Below are positions 39,022-50,690 of a stretch of DNA of 64,000 nt, one piece after another. The DNA comes from Pteria penguin (Eukaryota > Mollusca > Bivalvia > Pterioida > Pteriidae). Every line of letters starts with the position of its first letter. Position 1 is the stretch's first letter. Made by a program: the position numbers and the translations under genes. The stretch is taken from the NCBI GenBank assembly GCA_035048485.1, contig CM068582.1, forward strand, positions 35,171,596-35,235,595. The letters run 5' to 3'. The notes under the pieces were generated by a model that was not told the origin of the DNA, did not search any database, and saw only the letters and a program-made list of their open reading frames with translations.

Positions 39022-39428
39022 CAAGGTCCATTAGGAGATAATTCGTCACAAGTATTATTAGTTTCTACCAAGAATTTTCTCAATCCCCTAAACTCCTTAA
39101 TATTTACAGTACTAAGTAATCGTAATTAACTTAAAACACTGTTATCACGACAATAAAACCTTTTGATATACTGTTTTCTTACTGCTTCATAAACTGGACA
39201 TTGAAGTATAAAATGGTATTCACCTTCTATTTCATTCATATTACATAATAAACATTTACGATCATTTCTATTGACATGTAAATATCTTCCATTTTCTATG
39301 TTAAGGTTATGTCCAAGAATTTCTAAATTTAGAAATTGTTTTAGGTTTTTAGAATACAATTCTGTTTTCCTGAATTGTAGCCAATATTTCATTACTTTCA
39401 TTTTAAGGCAGATAGACTGGGAGAACAT
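39022..39428 (-). pseudogene. LINE reverse transcriptase C-terminal fragment
   Basis: The - strand peptide includes FLNLEILGHNLNIENGRYL, then KCLLCNMNEIEGEYHFILQC and PVYEAVRKQY. The arrangement (R/K)xCxxCxxxExExHFxxxCPxYxxxR is the zinc-binding tail that follows the RT domain in many animal non-LTR retrotransposons. An in-frame TAA at 39126-39128 is followed by continuing similarity-like sequence (VNIKEFRGLRKFLVETN), so the frame is broken. The RT and endonuclease domains are absent. The 5' end of the fragment abuts the 42-bp minisatellite. The specific clade is not determined. Confidence 0.75.
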
Positions 39429-39447
39429 CCCACTTGTTCTGAATAGA

Positions 39448-39654
39448 AGTCATAGTGCAACCACTGGGGCCGTATTGAGCATTAGAAGAGGTCATAGTTC
39501 AGCCACTGGGGCCGTATTGAACATTAGTAGAGGTCATAGTGCAGCCACTAGGGCCGTATTGAGCATTAGTAGAGGTCATAGTGCAGCCACTTGGGCCGTA
39601 TTGAGCATTAGTAGAGGTCATAGTGCAGCCACTGGGACCGTATTGAGCATTAGT
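39448..39654. repeat. 42-bp minisatellite, about 5 copies
   Basis: The unit has landmarks GTCATAGTGCAGCCACTGGG and CCGTATTGAGCATTAGTAGA. Because 42 is divisible by three, one + frame stays open as a 14-residue repeat (RGHSAATGAVLSIS). I regard this as incidental. Confidence 0.9.
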
Positions 39655-39699
39655 CGGAACAGTCCTGTTAGCCTTGGTGATGAACTCCTAGTAAATTAA

Positions 39700-40496
39700 T
39701 AAGAATCAAGAATTACGCTTCTGATAGCTGGGTATGTTAGGTGTTTTGCGGAAATCTTATCCCGTAGTTCTTCATAAAAAGTTCTGATTAAAATGGTACT
39801 AAACTAGGAAAACAATTCAGTGAAGTAGAAAGAAATCGCATAAATAGAGTCGCATCTTAGCAGAACTGCATCGCCCGAGGAAAATCCCCGATCAAATTCA
39901 TGTTTTTAAACCGAACAGGCCACTTTGTACGTGAAGTAATATTTTGGACTAATTTCTCGGTTAATGCTCGCGAGAGACTTGAAAAATTTTATGACGTCTC
40001 CTTGCTGAAGGTACAGGAAAATACATAGCTTTCACTAGCTTCTATTCATGTATTGCAGCAATTATTCATGCAGTAAACGGCGATTGTATTCCTGCTTTTC
40101 AAATTTCCAGTCACTCGATCTGCATACGCTTTGTTTTAATCTATATTGGGTATTATATGCGTCGGTGTGAGCGATGACATTTTACGCGGACGAGGGTGGG
40201 TGGATTGCGGGCAGACATTATTGTTGATCCTAATGAGACGGTAGGCTATATATAGAACAAGCCTATTGTCATGTTGCCGTTCTTGCGGTATTCCGCAAGT
40301 GGATTCTATTTCACATTATTTTCCTAACCAACCCTTTATTAGTTTTGTTTTTACGAGAAGGTTTGGATGTGTTTTAGTAGAGATAAATTTAAATAGGATA
40401 TATTAGTTCTGAGAATGTTGTACCTATCATTTTCAAACAATTTATGACCGTTGAAGAAAAAGAGTTATATACAACGTTGTTTTCATATAATTTCGT
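39700..40496. other. Noncoding stretch
   Basis: No gene or repeat recognised. Confidence 0.45.
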
Positions 40497-40716
40497 AGTA
40501 CCGTCGTAGCTAAATCGGTTAGGTGCTTGACTGGCGACCGAAAGGTCCCTGGTACGAGTCCGTTGACTCGTCGATGTACTGTCTTTTTAATGAGAAAATA
40601 AAAACCGAGGTCCTGTTCTATGGCAGACGTGGCATATAAAGGACTCCTTACTTCTTTGGGTGGTCTAAATTTCTGTGCACTGCATCGGACAGATGTCGTC
40701 ATCATCTAAGTGTGAC
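40497..40716 (+). repeat. Diverged tRNA-derived SINE (family 1)
   Basis: The head CCGTCGTAGCTAAATCGGTT with a degraded box B (TGGTACGAGTCC) is followed by the body (TACTGTCTTTTTAATGAGA, AAAAACCGAGGTCC) and 3' block (CAGATGTCGTCATCATC). The usual (ATCA)n tail is replaced by an A-rich CAACAAAATTAAC tail. Confidence 0.75.
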
Positions 40717-41205
40717 CGAAAACAACAAAATTAACAAAATATACAATTTGGTATCATTTGTATAATACGATGTCTATTTTGTATAATATCGTCCTTCAAC
40801 ATTTCATGACAAAGACTCCATAGAAGCATATCCAAAAGTTCACCTACTTTTAAATTAAAATTCGGAACTCTACCAATTCCTTCTGTTTTTACTCAGATTA
40901 ATAATTCTTTTAAAATTATGAAAATTTATGAACCATTATTACACCTTAAGTTGATACAATCCTTAAAATTCCATTAGATCGAGAATTATTTCCTGTCTGT
41001 GGCTTGGTTGGCCCACGAAAGAAAAACGAAAATATGTACAATCGGAAACGGTTGGATTTCTACCCTTTTGTTGAAACAGTAAAACCTGAGGCACAGTTTT
41101 ACGGTACATATTGAAATGGTAAAAATCTCCCATTGGTTAGGTTGAGTCAATTGTGCACGTTTTAAATCAATATATGACGTCAGACATGCAGATATATACT
41201 ATATC

Positions 41206-41545
41206 AATATAAAATGTCACTTCACTATGTAACTATAAACTGTCACTAAACTGTGTCACTATAAAATGCGACTACACTATCACTATAAAATATCACTACA
41301 CTGTGTCACTATAAACTGTCACTATACTGTGTCCCTAAAATGTCACTACACTATGTCACTATAAAATGTCACTACTTTATGCCACTCTGAAGTGTCACCA
41401 CACTGTCACTATAAAGTGTCACTACACTGTCACTATACATGTCACTTCACTATGTCACTATAAAATGTCACCACATTGTATCACTATATAATGTCACTAC
41501 ACTATATCACTTTAAAATGTCACTACGCTATGTCACTATAAAATT
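41206..41545. repeat. Tandem array of ~13/26-bp units
   Basis: Alternating TCACTATAAAATG and TCACTACACTATG-type half units over about 340 bp, moderately diverged. Confidence 0.9.
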
Positions 41546-42339
41546 AGAAATCAGTATTGACATGACATATAATCACAAAATAATAATGAAAAAACCCTTA
41601 AAGAAATATGTCCACACATTTAATCGGAAAAAACATTGTGTCTTTGTTGTTGTCATAAACAGTTGTTTTTACCTATGTGTTGTTTTGTTGTTGTTTTCAG
41701 TAATAAAGAGCATTCAACATTGAGTAAATGGTTATATCAAATAGTTCAATGTTTCTTTGTATTTTATTTTCAGTATGATATATTTGATGAAAGTGATGCG
41801 TCATTCCGCGAGTAAATAGCTTACCTCCATTCATCATCATGACAAGAAAATTCTTTCAATATTTGCGACTGCTTTATGATCGTGTAGATAAGTATAAAAC
41901 TGACATCAGTCGGAAGTGTGTATCACTGTAAATGTGCTTAAAGAAGTTACAATAAATCAGCGGATTGTCGCTCACGCTCGACATACTCAGTTGAAAAAAC
42001 TGTTCTCTTTTAATTTGAGCGTCATGCCGTCCCCCTATGTATCGGGTTTCTCTACTGTGTCATCAAACTGATAATCTGAGATAGCACGAAATCGTAAAAA
42101 AGAATCTAGGCTTTTGGAGCCACGATGTCAGTCTACCTAACCATTTTGTAAGCAATGATTTAGTTAAAATGCATACTCTGTAGCAACCAGTATGTAGTGC
42201 AAGCATGTTTAGCTCACCTTGACGAAGTTGAGAGGAGCTTATCCTATATACCCCAGCATGCTTGTCCTGTTAAGTAGTTTGGGGTAACACATTATTGGAG
42301 AAAGTATAGACGCTACAGTTACCATCATTCCAAGAAACC
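41546..42339. other. Noncoding stretch
   Basis: No gene recognised. TTTAGCTCACCTTGACGAAG near 42209 resembles the GCTCACCTGAGC repeat head. Confidence 0.4.
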
Positions 42340-42389
42340 CAGTCGCAAGTAGTGGCCTATCATTCATTTAGGGCCACTACTTGCGGCTA
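42340..42389. mobile_element. 50-bp micro-MITE with 9-bp TSD
   Basis: The ends are inverted repeats sharing AG.CGCAAGTAGTGGCC over about 17 bp (left CAGTCGC..., right end reverse complement TAGCCGC...), with a loop of about 14 bp. The direct repeat CAAGAAACC lies immediately outside both ends (42331-42339 and 42390-42398). Confidence 0.8.
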
Positions 42390-42399
42390 CAAGAAACCA

Positions 42400-44747
42400 A
42401 GCATCTGATAACAATATTAAGTGAGGCCATGGGAGAATACAAGAATAGAGAATAACTTCAGTAGTATCATGTCCATTCTGATTAGAGGTGACACTTTCCA
42501 TGTAGTGGCAGTCCATAGTCATATTATGTGTCGTTTGTATGGCGGATGTAGCTAGCCAAACAGTAGACGCTTTCCCAGGCTCCTACCTTCACCTCTTACA
42601 GGAGAAGCTTATTCCTCCTGATCACTCTGTCTCAATGTTTGTTTATAGGAGCTCATGGATGCCCACCATGCTTCGGTATTGACAGTGCCACAGTGGCTTT
42701 GCATCAGTTACTCTCGTGTTTTACATTATACACATGTATATCTGATCCTCCCGATTTCTAAGTCTTGTGATATGACTTTATCTTTATTTCAGTCAACAGT
42801 CATTTCCTGTGTTAATACACGCCTTGACTTTATCTTTTTCATTAATATTTTGAAATGTCAGACTTGGGCATTTTCTTTGGAAAATTAACATGAACATACC
42901 TTTCTATGTAACAAATTTGGTCATGTTGAGGGGATCTTTTCTATCTCTTACGGTTCTTTAAATTTGACCGGATTGCAAAGCAAGCCAGTCTATGAATTGG
43001 CTAAGTCTGTCTGTGAGTCAGTCTGTCCGTCTTGCGTCAACAATTTGTGTGTAGCATAATTTCTTGTTCAGTTGTATTTTCAGCGTATGTAGTTTAGTTG
43101 CCAACAGCCATTTATTATATATGTCAGTAAATCATACAAAATGTATTTACATGCATTTTATATCCATCTACAATCATTCATATCGTACTAGATTGAATTT
43201 ATCAATTAACGAACAAATTATATAATGTAGATATTACATCATCAAATGAAAGGACAAAGTCTAGCTGGAGGAATAATAAATATTTATGCGTTCAATAAAA
43301 AATTGGATTTTCAAAGGCGCCGATTTTATCATTTTGTGGAATAAAATTTAACGTACGTCTTCAAATGCAGACCATGTGACATAAGAATTTTAATGACATT
43401 TCTCGTATGTGCCAGAAATAGCATAGGATTAAAACTAATCTAAAAGGGGACTTGCGTTCATTGAGAACAGGTTTTACGATTGCCATAGAGCTAGTCTTCA
43501 AGGTCCTATCAGGTTTTCCCAAGGTGCTGGTACCCTGCCAGCTCGTTCATTCAAGTATTTTGTCGAAGCAAAACCCCTGGCCAACTCAGATTGCAGGATA
43601 GTTGTCGAATCAGTGGGACGTTTGGAATGTAGCCTTTTGAACTCTTATGCAATATGGGAGGCAAATCAATGAGAAGATCGATTGCGGGATTTAAAACATC
43701 TATTCGATGACTGTTGGTATGTTTGTTCAGTTAATATTAGATGGAAAATAATGTTTTATTATTCATGGTGCGGTTGTACATGTATGTGGAGTTTTATTGA
43801 TTATGTGTATAAAATAACTGATAAGTACCAACACTTCATAATTCATTGTGAACTGTAGTCGAACTTCCCTGTTCATATTTGATTACCTCATGACACAAGT
43901 GGTCATTATATACAAGTGGTCGTAGAAGAAAGGTATATATTTTTTTTTACATTTTTATCTTATTTTTTATATTTTGATTACAGCATTGGTCTAATTATTA
44001 TATTTCGCATTTACACCAGTTTTAAGAACAGTTTGTACAGAAGAATAACCACAAGATATTTTTATGTGTGTATCAGTGAACGACGAGATTGTGTTGTACT
44101 GTCTGGTGGTTATATATTGAAGGGATGTACTCATATGGAGGAGGGCACATGCGTTCATATCTGTTCATAAAAACGGAGCATCTATTCGGTCATACAAAAA
44201 CAAAACAAAGCAAAAACCCAAAAACAAAACAAAACCAAAACATTTTTACGGCTAATTGAAAGTCTTCATTAAGCTTCATACTCTCCACGTTGACATCCTG
44301 TTCATCATAAGTAGATGATAAACATGAGGAGTCTTGTGTAAAGTGTATTGTTTATGATTCACCGTCTCACATTCTAGAAATTTCAGATGATAGGAGTTCT
44401 GTATTTATTGTTGTTTGAAAAATAAATACATGTATCAACCTGTAACTCTCTTCGCCTGTTTTTGAAATGAAATGAATATGAATAAATATATTGATTCTGG
44501 GAGGTTGTGTATTACGTTTACTGGTTGGTACTCGTTTGACATCGCAACAATAAATAGATCGTAAATTTCATCTATAAAGATGTCAATTATGAATTTCAAC
44601 GAAATTTCGTAATTACTAATACTTCATTAATATTTTTAAATGGCAAATAGTGCCAGAATAGAATAGCACAAATTTATTGATAAATTATGGATTGGAGATT
44701 TAGTACTTCTGTACGCTGTTCTGTTATTTATCTTCTTCTCTTTTCAG
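42400..44747. other. Noncoding stretch upstream of ATXN1 exon
   Basis: No gene recognised. A GTCTGTCCGTC fragment lies near 43015-43035 and an A/C-rich simple run near 44198-44242. It ends in the polypyrimidine tract TTATCTTCTTCTCTTTTCAG (44728-44747) that precedes the ataxin-1 leader exon. It is therefore probably intron of that gene's 5' UTR region. Confidence 0.4.
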
Positions 44748-44963
44748 CGTGCAGTCAGCAAATCTACGCGATGTTGAGGCCGTGATCCAAACTTCCCGCC
44801 CATCCTACCAAATGGAGCCCAGTCTGACACCGACTATATTTTGTCTATCCGTGAACATTTTTATATTGGTGCATTACAGAAATTAAATGCTTGAAGAAAC
44901 CCCTTCAGTGTAGAATGGAGCATTATATTCACAAAATAGGAATGATTAAGAAGTGACAGGCGA
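44748..44963 (+). promoter_or_regulatory. ATXN1: ATXN1 5' leader exon segment with four uORFs
   Basis: A strong acceptor (TTCTCTTTTCAG|CG) ends at 44747. The 216 nt before the main start contain four complete upstream ORFs: 44771-44785 (4 codons plus stop), 44812-44886 (24 codons), 44887-44913 (8 codons, starting on the base after the previous stop) and 44915-44956 (13 codons). None is in frame with the main ORF. An in-frame TGA at 44943-44945 lies 21 nt upstream of the main ATG, which fixes it as the first in-frame start. The human ATXN1 leader is also long, multi-exonic and rich in upstream AUGs, so translational control is a reasonable inference. Confidence 0.65.
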
Positions 44964-46340
44964 ATGAGTACAAACAAAAATGGCTTCTCTCGGCATAGAA
45001 TGACTGGTAGTACACCTGGGAATAATGGAGAAAATCTGAATTGGTTAGCCGACATTACATCTTGCCAAAGTCACGTTCAACGATCCTCGGATAGTTTACT
45101 CACGTCATCAGTGACAGGACATACGAATTTCTCGTCATCCAGATCAGCTACTATGTTAGCTTCGGCCGCTTCACCAGGGGGGTTATCGGGGGTGTTTAGA
45201 CCTCCTATGACAATATCAGAGCAAGCTGCCAGACTGCTTTCTAGCAGTGGTGGACAGTTTTCTACGCTTTACTCTGCCCCTGGTAGTCGGGGTGGGGCCT
45301 CCCAACTCTCTCCGTATTCGGGTTTACAAGGAGGTCCCGAGCCAGCTGCAGGACAGGGGGCGCATTTATCACCAAATTATAGTGCATTTTATTCCTCCCA
45401 GTATCCTGGATATCCCAGTCGTGCGTTGATGAGTAATCCGCACTTCCCTCACATTGAGTCGTATTCCGCTGTCCTGCAGAGCATGGGCAGCCAGGTCCAG
45501 CAGTCGTCTCATTCGCAGCTACCTCGTAACTCGTACAGCCATGTATCACAATATTCCTTGTTAGGAACCTCTCATCAGAGGTCCATGTCAGCCTCTGTTT
45601 CTCCTAGTCCCGAGGTAGCTTCACACCACCCCTCGGGAACTGGGGGTCAGCTACAGGGGCAAGGGGAACAGAGCCTTTCTGATCTCAAACCCCGGATACC
45701 AGTAGATATTAGGGAGCGGAAATTACAAGAACAGGAATATTTATCCCATATAAAAGAGGAGCGAACTCAAAGTCTTTCAGCAGTAGAACTTTCAGGAGGG
45801 AAATCTGTTTCATTTAAGGATCCTCCTCGCAGGGATTCTATTACTACAAAAGACCCTAGTTATAAAGTGCCTAGTGGGAAGGAGGGTAGTCTAAAGCATA
45901 GAATTTTAACTCGCCCTTCTGACAGTGCAATACATAGTCCACACGTGGACTCTCGCTATACAACCTACGCAGCACACCCTATCTCTGAGGAACCATCCAG
46001 CAAGCGATCAAAACCCAGCCCAGGTACAATCTCTACAAAGTCTACACATTCCAGTGAGATGGCTAGTGGTGGACTCACCACACATCCGGGCACTCGAGTC
46101 ACCATGTCGCCGCAATCTTCTCAGCTTCATTATCCCCCTCATTTTATGAAAGGATCAATAATTCAGTTAACGAATGGTGACCTCAAGCGCGTTGAGGATC
46201 TTCAGACAGAAGACTTTGTACAAAGTGCTGAAATCAGTAGTGATCTCAAGATTGACTCCAGTACCGTAGTCAAAATTGAAGAAAGTTCAGACCGGGCTAT
46301 GGCTATATTGGGGTTTGTCGTAGGAGAACACAAAGTGCAG
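44964..46340 (+). CDS. ATXN1: Ataxin-1, coding exon A (residues 1-459)
   Basis: This is the first coding exon of an ataxin-1 / ataxin-1-like orthologue, a nuclear transcriptional corepressor scaffold whose AXH domain binds Capicua in animals studied. The exon encodes a Ser/Pro/Gly/Gln-rich, probably disordered N-terminal region. The motif HIESYSAVLQSMGS (residues 163-176) matches the segment just before the polyglutamine tract of human ATXN1, but here only VQQSSHSQ follows. A basic SKRSKPSP lies nearer the AXH. The AXH domain starts at about residue 392 (FMKGSIIQLTNGDLKRVEDL, then EDFVQSAEISSDLKIDSSTV) and runs to the exon end at VGEHKVQ. The donor is GTGCAG|GTAGGT, phase 0. The start at 44964 has a weak context (C at -3); Met13 at 45000 has A at -3 and could also be used. 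Retaining the intron would end the protein at a TAA at 46404-46406, inside the AXH. Confidence 0.95.
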
Positions 46341-47129
46341 GTAGGTCATGTTAATGCACCTTTAAACCAATTAAACTGGTTATTTTTTTCCGTCTTAAAA
46401 TACTAAAGTATCTGGTGTCACATGACTATGGCTATAACAACAATGCACCGTAACAACAATGTACCGTCTTAAAGAATTGCTTTTCCAATTTACACTTTCA
46501 CCTTCGCGGACTGACGCTCTTTCACGTGAGTTATTAATTTTTTTTGTGGTATTACATTGATGTAAAAATTGTTATTTTCATAATGTAATGACCATTTAAA
46601 CTTGCTAAAGTGATGAGAAAGTAACACTATCTTTCTCTGTTTCTGTTGACTCCAACTTTTTTAACCTTTACCTTGACTCTAACATGTGACCTACTTTCAA
46701 AACCTTTGAAACTGACTTCTGTTCGGGAAAATCAGTGTTTCACAAACACATCTTGTTTCCCAATAACTAATTAAAAGTATAGTTTGACACGTTGAACTAA
46801 TATTGAATTTGGTCATCTTAGAAAGGCGTAAACGTATTAACATAGTTTCGATTCCCTTATGTAGGGCAGATCTTCCGAAAAGATATTAAAATTACTTGAA
46901 TGGCCATTTATAAAGCAAAAGTTGAAAATCTTTCCTATGATTATGCAATCTGCGTGCATATAAGTTTGTCACAGAAAAGAGCATGAGAATAGTAATAGAG
47001 GAACAACGTGTTACAGGGCATGTATTATGGAGATGATTTCTTATTGCTTAAAACCCCGGTCAAGTTGGTGGCCACTGTTCAGAAGTAGATAGTTAAGCTG
47101 GAGAGAACCCTTAAGTGCACTGATGGACT

Positions 47130-48215
47130 TTACTGTAAATAATTAAGCCCATACATGACAGAGGTGATAAGGTACTCTAAGTGCTTCACCTCACAGAGGT
47201 GATAAGGACTAAGGAGATATTGTACCGTGAGCTCTAGTGTAGTGCAATACTTCACAGAGGTGATAAGGAGAAACTGTACTGTATGCTCTAGTGTATTTAC
47301 AGAGGTGATAAGGTGATATGGTACTGTGAGCCGTAGTGATGTGTATTACCTCACATCAGTGATACGGCCATAGGATACAGTGAACTCTAGTGAAGTGTGT
47401 ACCTCACATCACTGATACGGCCATAGGATACAGTGAACTCTAGTGAAGTGTGTAACTCACATCACTGATAAGGTCAATAGGTCACTGTGAGCTGTAGTGA
47501 AGTGCTTTACCTCACAGCAGTGATAATGCCATAGACCACAGTGAGCTCTAGTGAAGTGCTTTACCTCACAACAATGATAAGGTCGTAGGATATAGTGAAC
47601 TGTAGTGAAGTACTGTACCTCAAAGCAATGATAAGGCCATAGGCCACAATGAGCTGTAGTGAATTGCTTTACCTCACAGGAATGATAAGGCCATAGACTA
47701 CAGTGAGTTTTAGTGAAGCGCTGTACTTCATAGCAATGGTAAGGCCATAGGATACAGTGAGCTCTAATGAAATTCTGTACTTAACAGCAGTGAGCTGTTG
47801 TGAAGTGCTTTACCTCACGATAATGATAAGGTCATAGGATACAGTGAGCTCTATTGAAGTGCGTACCTCACAGCAGTGATAAGGTAATGGGCCACAGTGA
47901 GCTGTAGTGAAGTACTGTACCTCAAAGCAATGATAAGGCCATAGGCCACAATGAGCTGTAGTGAAGTGTTTTACCCCACAGCATTGATACACAATCGGAA
48001 CACCGTCGCCATTTTTTACGTATTTGCGTACGGAAATAGACGAGTTGTTACGATTGCATTGATACAGTGACTACATTGACTACAGTGAGCTCTAGTGAAG
48101 TGATGTACTTCACAGCAATGATAAGGCCATAGACTACAGTGAGCTGTAGTAGTGTTGTACCTCACAGCAATGATACGGTCCTAGATCACAGTGGTTTCTA
48201 GTGAACTGCTTTACC
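47130..48215. repeat. ~54-bp tandem array in ATXN1 intron
   Basis: About 20 diverged units with landmarks CACAGCAGTGATAAGGCCAT, AGGCCACAGTGAGCTGTAGT and GAAGTGCTTTACCT. Unit length wobbles by a few bases. It is interrupted by a 65-bp TIR element at 47992-48056. Confidence 0.9.
47992..48056. mobile_element. 65-bp micro-MITE with 10-bp TSD
   Basis: The ends are CAATCGGAACA and, inverted, CAATCGTAACA (10 of 11 match). The direct repeat CATTGATACA flanks it (47982-47991 and 48057-48066). It interrupts the 54-bp tandem array cleanly, so its borders are well defined. Confidence 0.8.
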
Positions 48216-48316
48216 TCATTCGACAATGAAGACTCCGTGTGTACGTACCCTAGCTATTGGTCAGCGGAGGGGAAACACCTCGTGTTACTTGGTGTATGTG
48301 GAATATTTTCAGTAGT

Positions 48317-48485
48317 GAATGATTGATTACAAATTTACACTACAGCAAGATTGTTCCCCCAGTATGGTGGCGGCATTTTCTTGCATTCGGACATAATTGT
48401 ACCGAAGTTATGACAAACGATATTCGAACCTAGGGTCTTCTGATTTTGAATTGAACACCCTAACACTTGAGCCGCGTCGGCTCCA
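48317..48485 (-). repeat. tRNA-derived SINE with variant head
   Basis: On the - strand, the head is GCGGCTCAAGTGTTAGGG (box A) and TAGGTTCGAATATCG (box B). The 3' part contains GCCGCCACCATACTG, matching the family-1 3' block, and an AATCAATCATTC tail. The body between is unlike other copies, so this may be a mosaic or older subfamily. Confidence 0.6.
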
Positions 48486-50454
48486 CAGATCAGTAGGTAG
48501 GAGGACCTCATGGTTTCTGCATTAATCTTCAGGATTTGTTCCTTGTTTGATAAGGTAAGTGAGTAAAAAGTCACGCTGGCGTTCAGATGTTCATGTTACT
48601 AGTATCTAGTTCTAATCGTCCCTTCAATGCGATCCAAATGTCATATGTAACACCAAGGAGTTTTGTATAAAGATAATGAATCAATACATCAGTTTAACAC
48701 TTCCTCATGTGAATCGATTTCCTGCACCCGTTGTTCTATCTAACCAATAAATCACCTTCTCTCAACCAGTTGACTTCCAACTCTTTTGAAAAACCTGCAT
48801 TTGATCAATACTTTAGCCCTGTTATTTTAGCCAAACGAACGACTTTTTATTCAGTTCTAAACAAATTTTCATCGATCAGTTCATTACTGCAGCTTATGTC
48901 TTATTTTCCATGACCTAGAAAAGCATTAAAAGAGTATTTTAAAATAAATGTGCCGTAAGGGAGTTAATGCCTTAGATGGGAGTGAGGGCGATGTCCTATT
49001 CACAAGAACATGTGTTTCTATAATCCGGCAAGTTAATAATAGCAAGAACAGTATAGATCAGTTTATGTACTTATTTTCGAGATACAAGCTTTTAAAGTGG
49101 ATAACTTTGAGACTGAAAAAGGAACCTATCAACATGGAATTAAGTAGACAGGAGTATATGCATCTCAGTAGTATATTATTATAACTGCACTAAGCCATTC
49201 AGTAAGGATAATATTGACACATGTATCCATTGAATTTTGAGAGAGAAAGGAAGTCAGTAGACGACAGTACTAAATAATCATAAAGTCGGTTGAATCACAT
49301 TTATAAGTGCAGCATTAAATACTTTATTCTTGGAAGGGTATACTTACAGATCTGTAGTCTAAATTGAATATTATTTCTTTTATTTCATGGTGACCAGGTA
49401 GTCTAAAGCACTTTCCTGGACTTCTCTGTAGTGTACTTTTTCACTTCTCGCAATGTCTCGTTTTGTCGGAGTAAGTAGGTAGGTATCGAAGGACGGTGGT
49501 GATGTTCTGGCCATACAGTTTCCTCCTTTATTTCATGCTGGATGCCACCATAAAAGTGAAATAATGCTGGTGTAGCTCTCATCAGTAAACAATCGTTTCA
49601 TACATGGAATCTGATAGTAGGTACTTTACATCACCATTTGTGTGAAATATTCCAGATGTAAAGCAAGACACCATTCATACAATAGGTAAAAATATCTGAT
49701 TTCTGTATATTAGAAGCATACCCTCAATCACCTGCTTTTATGACCATTTGTTTGTTTACCATTTGGTCGGAGTTCTCTTTTGCTCTGAAAGGTTCTTGCT
49801 ATCCTTTTTCCGGAGTTATATTTACTTGCACTCACTTGCATCTCTGCCAACGCTTTTAAGGTCTATTTTGCAAGAATTTCGCAAAACTCTGAATAAATCT
49901 TAGAAAATATATTTTGCTTTCATTTTTCATTATGAGACAATTATGGCAGAAAAACAGAGAAATGGCATAGGCCGTGTTATTGCATGGCGATGATGTACTT
50001 TTCAACTTAATGGTGGGGCACGGACCAGCACTATTTCCATAGGCATTGACAGAGATGTAATTGAGTACAAGGAACGACAACTTTGGGTAGAGACTGGTGT
50101 CTTAATTTTGTCATCCTTAGTGAATGCCATTTGGTAAATCTGTGAATGTACGTTCTTGTTACAAGCGTCTTTCCTAGTTTTAATGTATGTGTGGGTGTTC
50201 ATGTGTGGGTGTCTCTGTGTGGATGTTTTGTAATAAAAAGTGTGGTTACTTATATAGTCATTTTAGTCACAAAAGTTAAAAGGTAGAAAAGTCCAAAGTA
50301 TGAATTGAGCTTGAGGGATTAGATATGTATACGAGTTTAATCAAATTATGATAGCAATTTGAGGGGAGACAAATCGATTTTTATTGAAAATGTCCAATGT
50401 CGTGTGTAATGGTAGATGTAGAAAAAATCTGGTTTCGTTAAGGGTGGGTCTGTT

Positions 50455-50690
50455 ACATAGATCCAAAGATCCTTCAGGACTTAGGGTAGGTCAGTCGCAT
50501 AGCTCCAGAGATCCTCCAGGACTTACGGTGGGTAATTAGCATAATTCCAGAGATCATTCAGGACTTACGATGGCTCATTAGCATAGTTCCAGAGAGCCTC
50601 CAGGACTTATGGTAGGTCCGTCAGTTACAAAGATCCAAAGATCCTTTAGGACTTAGGGTAGGTCAGTCGCATAGGTTCAAAAGGACGACC
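50455..50690. repeat. ~42-bp tandem array, 5-6 copies
   Basis: Units start TCCARAGATCCTYCAGGACT and continue with a GGTAGGTCAGTCGCAT landmark, at 50462, 50504, 50546, 50588 and 50634. It lies in the ATXN1 intron. Confidence 0.9.

Noticed and set aside
39271..39699. 142-residue + strand ORF with RGHSAATGAVLSIS repeats
   Set aside because: Its first part is antisense to a LINE fragment and the rest is a 42-bp minisatellite divisible by three.
48948..49184. 78-residue ORF in the ataxin-1 intron
   Set aside because: Composition looks loosely protein-like, but there is no recognisable domain, repeat family or splice structure.
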